Assembly (NCBI RefSeq): GCF_003932755.1 | Contig: NZ_CP024202.1 | Location: 3,410,001 to 3,474,000, forward strand | Origin: Methylomicrobium sp. wino1 | Lineage (GTDB): Bacteria; Pseudomonadota; Gammaproteobacteria; Methylococcales; Methylomonadaceae | DNA length: 64,000 nucleotides | Reading direction: 5' to 3' | In this document: piece by piece, positions 18,701 to 26,188 of the stretch | How the letters are laid out: every line of letters starts with the position of its first letter | Position numbering within the stretch: the first letter of the stretch is position 1 | Translations under genes and position numbers: made by a program | The notes under the pieces: model-generated | Told to the model about the DNA's origin: nothing | Database searches by the model: none | The model's input: the letters and a program-made list of their open reading frames with translations, nothing else

Positions 18701-19361
18701 GCTTTATAAATCGGGACTCGAGGGACGTTATCCGCTATCTAGACGTGTCAGCCGAGAAATTACGCTGCAAGATTTCAGTCGTTTTTTTGCACCGAACGGT
18801 ATTCTGGATCAATTTTTCAATGCCAATCTCAAACCCTTTGTCGATACTAGCGGCCGAACCTGGCGATTGATCACTCAAAATAATCAATCGATCGGTATTT
18901 CGCGATCGGTGCTGATGCAGTTTCAGTATGCGGCAAAAATCCGTGAAGTGTTTTTTCAAGGCGGCAGTCAATTACCCTTGGTTCGATTCAATCTCAGGCC
19001 GGTATCCCTCGATGCCAAAGCTTCCCGGTTTTGGCTGAACTTGGAAGGTCAACAATTGGATTACCGGCATGGTCCGGCGCGAAGTACACAATTGCAGTGG
19101 CCCGGTACCGACGGAAGTGCTTCGGTACGTTACGGTTTCGATACCTTGGATGGCCGTCAAGTCAGCCGTTCCGAGGAAGGCGCTTGGGCGTGGTTTAAGT
19201 TGCTTGACAAAGCCCGTATTCAAATAACCGCGCAGGACAGGTTCATGCTGACTTTTACAATCGACGATCTCGAAGCGCGCTATGAATTGAGCGCGACCAG
19301 CGTGGATAATCCGTTTGCCTTGAAAGAACTGCAAAATTTTCAATTTCCAACGAGCTTGTAA
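15792..19361 (+). CDS. tssM: T6SS membrane-complex protein TssM (IcmF)
   Basis: Largest subunit of the membrane complex. The 1189 residues start with two helices (WVIQLIGIIAVGLLIWFFG and LITILVIVLLWGL). The cytoplasmic NTPase-like domain has Walker A GPPGSGKTT at 141-149, DTAGRY near 200 and the TKCD guanine-specificity-like motif. A third helix lies near residue 455 (YGSALAVTLLMAALWTFSF). A long periplasmic part ends in the TssM C-terminal domain (RHGPARSTQLQWPGTDGSAS, TFTIDDLEARYELSA). It overlaps tssL by 4 bp and the TagF/PppA gene by 1 bp. With no TssJ visible, how its periplasmic end reaches the outer membrane is unclear. Confidence 0.96.
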   Translation: MKKIIGFFKNKWVIQLIGIIAVGLLIWFFGPLIAIAGSVPLESEVSRLITILVIVLLWGLNNLRIQVKANRANTHMVDELVGGDGAQASTGPSRVEQDSEEEIGEIGKHFDDALRMLKQIKTQSGQGRQYLYELPWYIIIGPPGSGKTTALINSGLEFPLADKFGKNAVKGVGGTRNCDWWFTDQAVLLDTAGRYTTQDSHEAVDKAAWLGFLNMLKKHRPRRPVNGVLITMSLSDLIKQTEEERIQHAQAIRQRIQELHEHFGIRFPIYMLFTKCDLVAGFNDFFADLGKEDRTQVWGVTFPEEDQDHPVDAVGRVGDDFAGLLDRLNARLPKRLQEERDLQRRHSIFGFPQRMALLKESLLEFLKECYGANRYQQAPYLRGVYFTSGTQEGTPIDRLMGILASTFKLDRFSVPMFSGKGKSFFITRLLKDVIFDEALIVGLNKRVERRYALLRQIAYGSALAVTLLMAALWTFSFTRNQSALNELGEKIHQYEQTAANYPNRSDFADLLQRMNAMQDIQQVYGDEKPLSMRFGLFQGSKVQPVINDTYDQILLKQFLPLIKTRLEHRIRGEEANNPEILYELLKVYLMFGEPKRLEPGLVRPWIAIDWKNNYVDEVQIQLLGHLDNLLKLTIQPQQLDQRLIAATRQVLNRIPVAQQVYMRIKSEAIQDGSRDLRLTDALGPNASRVFTVASGKFEQQTIPYLFTYDGFYQVFLKQNKALAKETFEDNWVLGDVGRARAPDPERLQQDVQTYYDKDFIQSWSNMLGNLKIRSVSNIQQSIELLEFASAPNSPIRLLLETIDKETSLTRKPPSPLDALSAVKEGADKTVDSRTQKLLKAAQAEGVVQAPTDPPGTFVERHFQPLASLVRSVGGAGAPFDQTINLLGQLYGFMIDLGSTSDSGGAAIRIAAQRSEGGGGGDVMSRIKMESSRLPEPLKSMTEKLSSGNLNLIMGSSKAQLNKLWQSEVMPLYKSGLEGRYPLSRRVSREITLQDFSRFFAPNGILDQFFNANLKPFVDTSGRTWRLITQNNQSIGISRSVLMQFQYAAKIREVFFQGGSQLPLVRFNLRPVSLDAKASRFWLNLEGQQLDYRHGPARSTQLQWPGTDGSASVRYGFDTLDGRQVSRSEEGAWAWFKLLDKARIQITAQDRFMLTFTIDDLEARYELSATSVDNPFALKELQNFQFPTSL

Positions 19362-20956
19362 TGGCTTTGTCTCATTCGGAACCCGGGTTTTACGGAAAAC
19401 TGCCGATATTGGGGGACTTTATTTCCCGACGTTTGTCGCGCGATTTTCTGAATCCTTGGGATAGTTGGCTGCAAAGCTCGATTACAGCCAGCAAGGAAGA
19501 ATTAGGTGACGCTTGGCTAAACAGCTATTTAAGTAGCCCGATTTGGCGTTTTGCGTTGAGTCCCGGCGTTTGCGGCAATTCCGCTTGGGTTGGGATTTTA
19601 ATGCCCAGCGTCGATAAGGTCGGACGTTATTTTCCATTGACGGTTGCGGCGAGCATCGACAGCGGCCATTGCTTGGCTTATTTGATGTCTTCGGCCGAAC
19701 AGTGGTTTGAACATCTCGAAGAAGCCGCGTTGAGCGGTTTGGAGGACGGGCTCGATCCTGACGTATTCGATCGATTGATCAAAAATATTCCCGCTGTGCC
19801 GTTATCGACGTCTGAGGTTTCAAGCAAGGTTCAGGATATACGCAGAAATGCCGGAAAACATGCATTTTATCTGACGATGCCTCGTCCGGAATTGATCGCC
19901 GATGCCTTTGTCGGATTGAGCGCATCGTTAATGAATCGATTCATTCCCGGCTTTACGCTATGGTCCACCGGTGGCTCTGAGGATCAGACTCCGGCATTGT
20001 TGGCTTGCGAAGGTTTACCGCCTATCGCTGCGTTCTCCGGATTTCTAAATGGACGTATTACGGAAAGAGGTTGGGATATTGACAAATCTACGATTCCGGA
20101 AAATCTCGATGAATTTCGCCAACCGGCCAATACTCCTACGGTTTTTGTCGAGAAAGCACAAAACATTGAAAAAGAACATGATACCGTGCCACTCTATATG
20201 ACCACTGAAGCCCCGCCGAACCAGCGTGTGGGACGTTGGCAATCTTGGGCTCTTACCGATACCGGTAAACGCCGTAAATTCAATGAAGATTCGATACTCG
20301 ATAGGCCTGAAGCAGGTCTTTGGGCGGTTGCCGACGGAATGGGCGGACATAAAGCGGGCGACGTAGCCAGTCAACTGATTGTCGATAGTTTGAATAAAGT
20401 ATCGCCGCGTTCTGATTTAGAGGCCTATTGCAAAGATGTTCGTGCCTGTATCGTTAATGTCAATAAGGAATTGCGGGAGCTTTCCAGTAAAAGCTATAAC
20501 GACTCGATCGTTGGCAGCACCGTCCTGGTATTGATCGGTAATTCAGAGCATTGCGCTTTTTTGTGGGCGGGGGACAGTCGCTTGTATCGGTTAAGAGACA
20601 ACAAATTGGAGCAACTGACCCGTGATCATTGCGCCGAAAATGAGATTGCGCCGGAACAATCCGTTTCTTCGGCAGGTTGGACGGTCAAACAATCGAATGT
20701 CATCACTCGTGCCGTCGGAGCCGATGACGAATTGGAACTAGATTGCGGCTATTGCGACGTGCGTCTCGGGGATTTGTTTTTGTTAAGTAGCGACGGTTTG
20801 GATAAAGAACTCAGCTTTAATGAAATTGAGTCTATACTGCTTGATCAAAGTTTGAAAACGAGTGCTAGGGCATTGCTTGGTGTCGCTCTTGACAGAGGCG
20901 CTAGAGATAACGTCAGTGTAATTGTCGTCAGTACCGGCAACCCGGTTGACGATTGA
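19361..20956 (+). CDS. Fused T6SS regulator: TagF (ImpM) domain plus PP2C phosphatase PppA
   Basis: Residues 1-230 are TagF: PGFYGKLPILGDFISRRLSR, WLNSYLSSPIWRFALSPGVC, VGILMPSVDKVGRYFPLTV. From about residue 290 to the end is a PP2C serine/threonine phosphatase with all metal-site motifs: LTDTGKRRKFNEDS, VADGMGGHKAGD, WAGDSRLYRL, LLSSDGLDKEL and DRGARDNVSVIVV. TagF blocks T6SS activation through Fha, and PppA removes the activating phosphothreonine, so both brakes are in one polypeptide here. In P. aeruginosa they are separate neighbouring genes. No frameshift is evident; the linker (about 230-290) is Pro/Glu-rich. The gene sits between tssM and tssA. Confidence 0.93.
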   Translation: MALSHSEPGFYGKLPILGDFISRRLSRDFLNPWDSWLQSSITASKEELGDAWLNSYLSSPIWRFALSPGVCGNSAWVGILMPSVDKVGRYFPLTVAASIDSGHCLAYLMSSAEQWFEHLEEAALSGLEDGLDPDVFDRLIKNIPAVPLSTSEVSSKVQDIRRNAGKHAFYLTMPRPELIADAFVGLSASLMNRFIPGFTLWSTGGSEDQTPALLACEGLPPIAAFSGFLNGRITERGWDIDKSTIPENLDEFRQPANTPTVFVEKAQNIEKEHDTVPLYMTTEAPPNQRVGRWQSWALTDTGKRRKFNEDSILDRPEAGLWAVADGMGGHKAGDVASQLIVDSLNKVSPRSDLEAYCKDVRACIVNVNKELRELSSKSYNDSIVGSTVLVLIGNSEHCAFLWAGDSRLYRLRDNKLEQLTRDHCAENEIAPEQSVSSAGWTVKQSNVITRAVGADDELELDCGYCDVRLGDLFLLSSDGLDKELSFNEIESILLDQSLKTSARALLGVALDRGARDNVSVIVVSTGNPVDD

Positions 20957-20992
20957 GATCTAAATACAATTGTCGTTTAAGGAGTGAGTGCA

Positions 20993-22036
20993 TTGAGTAT
21001 CGATATCGAAAAATATTTACAGGACATAGATCCTGATAATGTTTGCGGAGACGATCTGGAATACGATCCCGCTTTTATCGCATTAGAGCAAGACATAATC
21101 GGCAAGCCGGAACAGCAAATCGGCGATACCATTCAAGAAGCAGAACCGCCAGACTGGAAGGAAATTAAAAAAAGCACCGAATCCTTGCTAGACCGGACCC
21201 GCGATTTAAGAATCCTGGTTTATTACTTGCGCGCCCTGATTGCACTCGAAGGTCTTACCGGATTGAAAGAAGGATTGAAGTTAATCGGCGCAATGGTCGC
21301 AAAGCGCTGGGAATTTTTATATCCTCGTCTCGATCCCGATGACGACAACGATCCCACTGAACGCGTCAATATTTTGATGGCTTTATGCGATCATGAAACG
21401 ATGTTGCGTCCTTTGCAGCTTGTCGCTTTAGTCGAGTCGAAAGCATTAGGCCGGTTTTGTTTTCGCGATGTCATGATTGCCACCGAGAAAATAACGGTTT
21501 CCGACGATGATAATGCCCCGAAATTAGGGACTATCGAAGCTGCTGTTCAGGATAGTGAAATTGTTGTATTGCAAGGTAATTTAGCATCGATCATGGCAAG
21601 CACCGATAGCCTAAATAGTTTGGAAGACTTTGTTACCCAGCAAGTCGGTATCAACAATGCCCCTAATTTCGATGCACTTAGACATTTATTGAAGGAGTTC
21701 GAGCATTTGCTATCGGGCTGGCTGGAATCACGCGGGGGCGACGTCATCGAAGCTTCGCCGTCCGAGAGCGAAAGCACAAATGAAATAGCAAGCAAACCGC
21801 AAGCGTCCCAAAAATCGATATCAGGTGCGATCAACAACAGTCAAGATGTCATCAATGCGCTCAAGTTGATTTGCGACTATTACAAAAAAAATGAACCGTC
21901 GAGTCCTGTGCCGTTGCTTCTTGAGCGAGCGCAGCGGCTAGTCGGAAAAAATTTCATGGATGCACTCTTGGATATTGCGCCGGATGGCGTCAGCCAAGCC
22001 AGTATCATCATGGGGTCTAAGGGTGAAGATGAATAA
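20993..22036 (+). CDS. tssA: T6SS protein TssA
   Basis: Coordinates baseplate assembly and sheath-tube polymerisation. The N-terminal ImpA domain is clear: YLQDIDPDNVCGDDLEYDP, EPPDWKEIKKSTESLLDRTR, RDLRILVYYLRALIALEG and FLYPRLDPDDDNDPTERVN. The C-terminus has YYKKNEPSSPVPLLLERAQR, common in the short TssA class. I start it at the TTG at 20993 because aaggag lies 8 bp upstream; the in-frame GTG at 20984 overlaps that ribosome-binding site. About 347 residues. Confidence 0.9.
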   Translation: MSIDIEKYLQDIDPDNVCGDDLEYDPAFIALEQDIIGKPEQQIGDTIQEAEPPDWKEIKKSTESLLDRTRDLRILVYYLRALIALEGLTGLKEGLKLIGAMVAKRWEFLYPRLDPDDDNDPTERVNILMALCDHETMLRPLQLVALVESKALGRFCFRDVMIATEKITVSDDDNAPKLGTIEAAVQDSEIVVLQGNLASIMASTDSLNSLEDFVTQQVGINNAPNFDALRHLLKEFEHLLSGWLESRGGDVIEASPSESESTNEIASKPQASQKSISGAINNSQDVINALKLICDYYKKNEPSSPVPLLLERAQRLVGKNFMDALLDIAPDGVSQASIIMGSKGEDE

Positions 22037-22083
22037 ATTTGGTTTAGAATTTCCGTTACAAATTTCTATCGAGGAGGTGTTAA

Positions 22084-22614
22084 ATGGCTGAAAGCAGTCA
22101 AAAGTTTATCGCGCGTAATCGTGCGCCGAGAGTACAGATCGAATACGATGTCGAGCTCTATGGCGCGGAGAAAAAAGTCCAACTGCCTTTTGTAATGGGG
22201 GTTCTTGCGGATCTGTCGGGAAAGCCCGCCGATCCTTTGGCGCCTGTCGCGGACCGTAAAATGCTCGAAATCGATGTTGATAATTTCAATGAACGATTGA
22301 AGGCAATGAAACCTCGGGCCGCATTTACGGTGCCCAACACCTTGACAGGTGAAGGCAATTTGAATGTCGATATTACTTTCGAAAGCATGGATGATTTTTC
22401 GCCGGCAGCCGTGGCAAGCAAAGTAGACGGACTCAATAAATTGTTGGAAGCGAGAACGCAATTGGCCAATTTGGTCACTTACATGGACGGTAAAGGCGGT
22501 GCCGAAGAATTGATAGCGAAAGTAATCAATGATCCGGCTTTATTGCAGTCGTTGACCGCAGCGCCAAAGCCGGCCGATGAAGCCGAAGCAAAAATCGAGG
22601 AAGGAGGAGAGTAA
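22084..22614 (+). CDS. tssB: T6SS contractile sheath small subunit TssB (VipA)
   Basis: Half of the contractile sheath, partner of TssC. The 176-residue sequence has the family hallmarks: AESSQKFIARNRAPRVQIEY, PFVMGVLADLSGKPADPLAP, the DRKMLEID strand and NFNERLKAMKPR. A strong ribosome-binding site (gaggaggtg) precedes it. It ends 2 bp before tssC, so production of the two sheath proteins is coupled. Confidence 0.97.
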   Translation: MAESSQKFIARNRAPRVQIEYDVELYGAEKKVQLPFVMGVLADLSGKPADPLAPVADRKMLEIDVDNFNERLKAMKPRAAFTVPNTLTGEGNLNVDITFESMDDFSPAAVASKVDGLNKLLEARTQLANLVTYMDGKGGAEELIAKVINDPALLQSLTAAPKPADEAEAKIEEGGE

Positions 22615-22616
22615 TC

Positions 22617-24116
22617 ATGGCTGAAGCAGAACAGGCAACAGAAGCACAAGTGACGACAGGAGAGGTCGCTGAAGTCAGTGATTTTTCGGCTTTATTGAAC
22701 AAAGAGTTCAAACCAAAATCCGACCGTGCGAAACAAGAAGTCGAAAATGCGGTTCAGACGCTGGCCGAATTTGTGCTAAAGGATACTTCGTTGGTATCCG
22801 ATGACGCGATAGCTTCAATCGAGTCTATCATCGCGCAAATCGATAGTAAATTGACCGAACAAATCAACAAAATACTTCATCATGAAGACTTTAAAAAACT
22901 AGAAGGTACTTGGCGAGGACTGCATTATTTGGTCAACAATACCGAAACCGACGAGATGCTTAAAATTCGGGTCATGAACATCTCAAAGAATGACTTAGGT
23001 AAGACGCTCAAGAAGTTTAAAGGGACGGCTTGGGATCAGAGTCCCATGTTCAAAAAATTGTATGAAGAAGAATATGGCCAATTCGGTGGCGAGCCATTCG
23101 GCTGTTTAATGGGGGACTATTATTTCGATCATTCACCACCCGACGTCGAATTATTGAATCAAATTGCGAAAATTTCCGCCGCATCGCATGCACCGTTTAT
23201 CACGGGCTTGTCGCCTACTACGTTGCAAATGGACTCATGGGGGGAATTGGCTAACCCTAGAGATTTGACCAAAATCTTTTCCACACCCGAGTATGCGGCT
23301 TGGCGATCGTTACGAGATTCCGACGATTCCAAATATTTGGGAATGGCGATGCCGAGATTTTTGTCTCGTCTACCGTATGGAGCGAAAACGGATCCGGTCG
23401 AGGAATTCGATTTCGAAGAAAATACCGAAGCGGCCAATAGCACCAATTATACTTGGTCAAATGCAGCTTATGCGATGGCGACCAACATAAACCGATCGTT
23501 TAAGCTTTACGGTTGGTGCTCGAGGATTCGCGGCATAGAGTCCGGCGGTGCGGTCGAAGGTTTGCCGGTCCATACCTTTCCGACCGATGACGGCGGCGTC
23601 GACATGAAATGTCCGACCGAGATCGCGATCAGCGACCGCCGCGAAGCGGAATTGGCTAAATCTGGATTTATGCCTTTGATTCACAAGAAGAATTCTGATT
23701 TTGCCGCATTTATCGGTGCACAGTCACTGCATAAACCGGCCGAATACGACGATCCCGATGCAACGGCAAATGCCAACTTGGCAGCGAGATTGCCGTATTT
23801 GTTCGCAACTTGCCGATTCGCGCATTATCTGAAATGTATCGTCAGGGATAAAATCGGCTCATTCAAAGAGCGTGACGATATGGAAAGATGGTTGAATAGC
23901 TGGATTAGTAATTATGTGTTAACAAATCCGGCATTGGCGACGGAAGAAGATAAAGCCATTCGTCCTTTGTCTGCCGCCGAGGTGGTCGTTGAAGAAGTTG
24001 AGGGTAATCCCGGCTACTATGCTTCAAAATTTTATTTAAGGCCGCATTATCAGTTGGAAGGCTTGACTGTTTCCTTACGATTAACTTCCAAATTGCCTTC
24101 ACAAAAAGGCGGTTGA
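22617..24116 (+). CDS. tssC: T6SS contractile sheath large subunit TssC (VipB)
   Basis: Forms the sheath with TssB and is recycled by ClpV. The 499-residue protein shows the conserved middle (FKKLEGTWRGLHYLVNNTET, YDFDHSPPD-like FDHSPPDVELL, FGGEPFGCLMGDYY) and the C-terminal handshake region (NPGYYASKFYLRPHYQLEGL, SLRLTSKLP). Length is normal. Start: atcATG with ggagg upstream inside the tssB tail. A 117-bp gap then leads to hcp. Confidence 0.97.
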   Translation: MAEAEQATEAQVTTGEVAEVSDFSALLNKEFKPKSDRAKQEVENAVQTLAEFVLKDTSLVSDDAIASIESIIAQIDSKLTEQINKILHHEDFKKLEGTWRGLHYLVNNTETDEMLKIRVMNISKNDLGKTLKKFKGTAWDQSPMFKKLYEEEYGQFGGEPFGCLMGDYYFDHSPPDVELLNQIAKISAASHAPFITGLSPTTLQMDSWGELANPRDLTKIFSTPEYAAWRSLRDSDDSKYLGMAMPRFLSRLPYGAKTDPVEEFDFEENTEAANSTNYTWSNAAYAMATNINRSFKLYGWCSRIRGIESGGAVEGLPVHTFPTDDGGVDMKCPTEIAISDRREAELAKSGFMPLIHKKNSDFAAFIGAQSLHKPAEYDDPDATANANLAARLPYLFATCRFAHYLKCIVRDKIGSFKERDDMERWLNSWISNYVLTNPALATEEDKAIRPLSAAEVVVEEVEGNPGYYASKFYLRPHYQLEGLTVSLRLTSKLPSQKGG

Positions 24117-24233
24117 TGATCGTAAGGGGTTTAAATCGATAGATAAACTCTCGTGGAAAATGGCTAAATTTCTTTGAGGTTATTCATCAGCAGCGTGTAA
24201 TTTTTTTATTTCTGTAAATTATGAGGATAAACA

Positions 24234-24725
24234 ATGATCTTATTAAAATTTGAACCTGAATTAAAAGGCGATTCCAAAGTAGATAAACATGATGGTTGGA
24301 TAACGATAGACTCAGTGCAATGGGGGACCGGACGCGCCGTTAGCTCTAGTGGAACCGGTGCCGACCGTGATACCAGTAACCCATCGTTTTCAGAAGTCAC
24401 ATGTGCCAAAAGCATGGATATCGCTTCTGCTCAGTTAATGCAAGAAGCGGCATGCGGTAAAACATTGACGAAAGCGACTTTTCATTTTATTCAAACAGGC
24501 GGAAAAGATGTTTCCGGACAAGAGTTTGTGGAAATTATTTTAGAAAAACCGCTTATCAGCAGCTATAGCATGAGCAGCGGAGGTGAAAGGCCGAATGAAT
24601 CCTTTTCCATCAACTATGTCGGTATAACATTACAATATAACCAATTCGAAGAAGGCGGCACGGTTAAAAAAGGCGAAGCTAAAGGTTATGATTTAAAAAC
24701 CAATAAAGCCAAAAATAAAATCTGA
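24234..24725 (+). CDS. hcp: T6SS inner-tube protein Hcp
   Basis: Forms hexameric rings that stack into the secreted tube; it can also chaperone small effectors in the ring lumen. The 163-residue sequence fits the Hcp1 family: GWITIDSVQWGTGRAVS, SNPSFSEVTCAKSMDIAS, LTKATFHFIQTG, EFVEIILEKPLISSYSMSSG and SFSINYVGITLQYNQF. There is no toxin extension. It is followed by a hairpin with a T-run (24815), which would let hcp be made in excess of the genes downstream. Confidence 0.97.
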   Translation: MILLKFEPELKGDSKVDKHDGWITIDSVQWGTGRAVSSSGTGADRDTSNPSFSEVTCAKSMDIASAQLMQEAACGKTLTKATFHFIQTGGKDVSGQEFVEIILEKPLISSYSMSSGGERPNESFSINYVGITLQYNQFEEGGTVKKGEAKGYDLKTNKAKNKI

Positions 24726-24814
24726 TAATTCCCTGTCTTGGCTGAATAATGGTTGTAATATCATTGAGGAAGTTCGGCTTGGCGTATGAATTAACGGATG
24801 CTAATTATCCTTCC

Positions 24815-24846
24815 AAATGGGTGGTTTATGCCGCCCATTTTTTATC
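24815..24846 (+). terminator. Intrinsic terminator/attenuator between hcp and tagJ
   Basis: aaatgggtgg (24815-24824) pairs with ccgcccattt (24831-24840) around a 6-base loop, with one G-U pair, and is followed directly by more T residues. It lies 90 bp after the hcp stop and 39 bp before the tagJ start. Partial termination here would keep Hcp mRNA high relative to the baseplate genes. Confidence 0.7.
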
Positions 24847-24878
24847 GATATGGATTGACGCTAGCCGAGGACCGATAC

Positions 24879-25682
24879 ATGTTAAACAGTGAACAAGCAT
24901 TGAAAGACGGCAATCTGGAACAAGCATTGGCCGACATTCAACAGGCCGTGAGAAAAGATCCGGCCAATGTCAAAAATAGAATTTTCCTCTTTCAGTTGTT
25001 ATCGGTTCTAGGCCAATGGGAAAGAGCATTAACCCAGCTCAATGTCTTGGCTGACATGGATGCGGCAACCCTCGCGATGGTACAAACCTATCGCGAGGCA
25101 ATACGTTGCGAAGTATTGCGTAAAGAAGTTTTTTCAGGCTTGAAAACACCGCTGATTTTTGGTGAGCCTCAACAATGGATGGCCTTATTGTTACAGGCCC
25201 TTAATCTCACCGCACAAGAACAATACAAGGAAGCTCAAGAATTACGCAATCAAGCCTTCGACGACGCTCCGGCCACGGCCGGTTCGATTGATGGCGAGCA
25301 TTTTGACTGGTTGTCGGATGCCGATGTCCGACTCGGCCCGATGCTTGAAACAATCATCAATGGTCAATATTATTGGGTTCCTTTTCAACATATCAACACT
25401 ATCCAAATAGAATCGCCGGACGACCTGCGTGATTTGGTCTGGATGCCTGTGCATTTTGCTTGGCGAAATGGCGGCGAAGCGTTCGGGTTTATTCCGACAC
25501 GTTATGTCAACTCCGAAAGTAATCGGGATGCCGCTATTCAATTGGCGCGCAAGACCGAATGGCAAGAGCTGCACGATGGGCTATTTATCGGTCTGGGACA
25601 GCGCTTGTTGAGCGCCAATAATAATGATTATGCCTTAATGGATGTCCGTGAAATCAGCTTTGTTGACACTGATAACGCATAG
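24879..25682 (+). CDS. tagJ: T6SS accessory protein TagJ (ImpE/SciE family)
   Basis: TagJ binds the N-terminus of TssB and assists ClpV-linked sheath turnover in H1-type systems. From the ATG at 24879 (gagg upstream) the protein starts MLNSEQALKDGNLEQALADI, a TPR-like helical repeat region. The ImpE C-terminal domain follows (FDWLSDADVRLGPMLETIIN, GQYYWVPFQHI, LRDLVWMPVHFAWRNGGEA, GFIPTRYVNSE). An upstream in-frame start at 24798 lies inside the terminator hairpin and is unlikely. It is placed between hcp and tssE exactly as in P. aeruginosa H1. Confidence 0.92.
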   Translation: MLNSEQALKDGNLEQALADIQQAVRKDPANVKNRIFLFQLLSVLGQWERALTQLNVLADMDAATLAMVQTYREAIRCEVLRKEVFSGLKTPLIFGEPQQWMALLLQALNLTAQEQYKEAQELRNQAFDDAPATAGSIDGEHFDWLSDADVRLGPMLETIINGQYYWVPFQHINTIQIESPDDLRDLVWMPVHFAWRNGGEAFGFIPTRYVNSESNRDAAIQLARKTEWQELHDGLFIGLGQRLLSANNNDYALMDVREISFVDTDNA

Positions 25683-25684
25683 TC

Positions 25685-26185
25685 ATGGCCGAATTAACAC
25701 AAAAAGAACGTCTGCAACCCTCGTTACTCGATCGATTGACCGATGATGAGCCGAACACTCAGATTGAGTCCAGAGATAAGCGGGTGTTGTCGATGCACAA
25801 ATTGAGACAGTCGGTGTTGCGTGACGTTTCTTGGTTATTGAATGCAGATTCGTTCGAGTCCGTTGCCGATTTAACGGATTATCCGGAAGTCGCTCAGTCG
25901 GTGGTCAATTTCGGTATACAAAATCTGGCGGGTACTTCAGTGGTTGGCGCGGATTTGACCAATATAGAAAGAAAACTTAAACAAGCCATTACTGTTTTTG
26001 AGCCGCGCATTTTACCTAATAGTTTGACAGTTAAAGTATTGTCGGCGGATGTGATGAATCAGCAAGCTATCAGCTTTGATATCGAGGCCAATCTTTGGGC
26101 GCAGCCCCTTCCGGTACATCTTTATTTACGGACTGAGATCGATGTATTGACAGGCGACGTGAATCTACGGGACATGGGTGGCTAA
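25685..26185 (+). CDS. tssE: T6SS baseplate protein TssE (gp25-like)
   Basis: Wedge component that initiates sheath polymerisation. The 166-residue sequence has the gp25/lysozyme-like family pattern: LQPSLLDRLTDDEP near the N-terminus, then YPEVAQSVVNFGIQNLAG and NIERKLKQAITVFEPRILPN, where the ExR-type motif lies in FEPRI. It starts 2 bp after tagJ and ends 3 bp before tssF, so the three are translationally coupled. Confidence 0.95.
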   Translation: MAELTQKERLQPSLLDRLTDDEPNTQIESRDKRVLSMHKLRQSVLRDVSWLLNADSFESVADLTDYPEVAQSVVNFGIQNLAGTSVVGADLTNIERKLKQAITVFEPRILPNSLTVKVLSADVMNQQAISFDIEANLWAQPLPVHLYLRTEIDVLTGDVNLRDMGG

Positions 26186-26188
26186 GGA

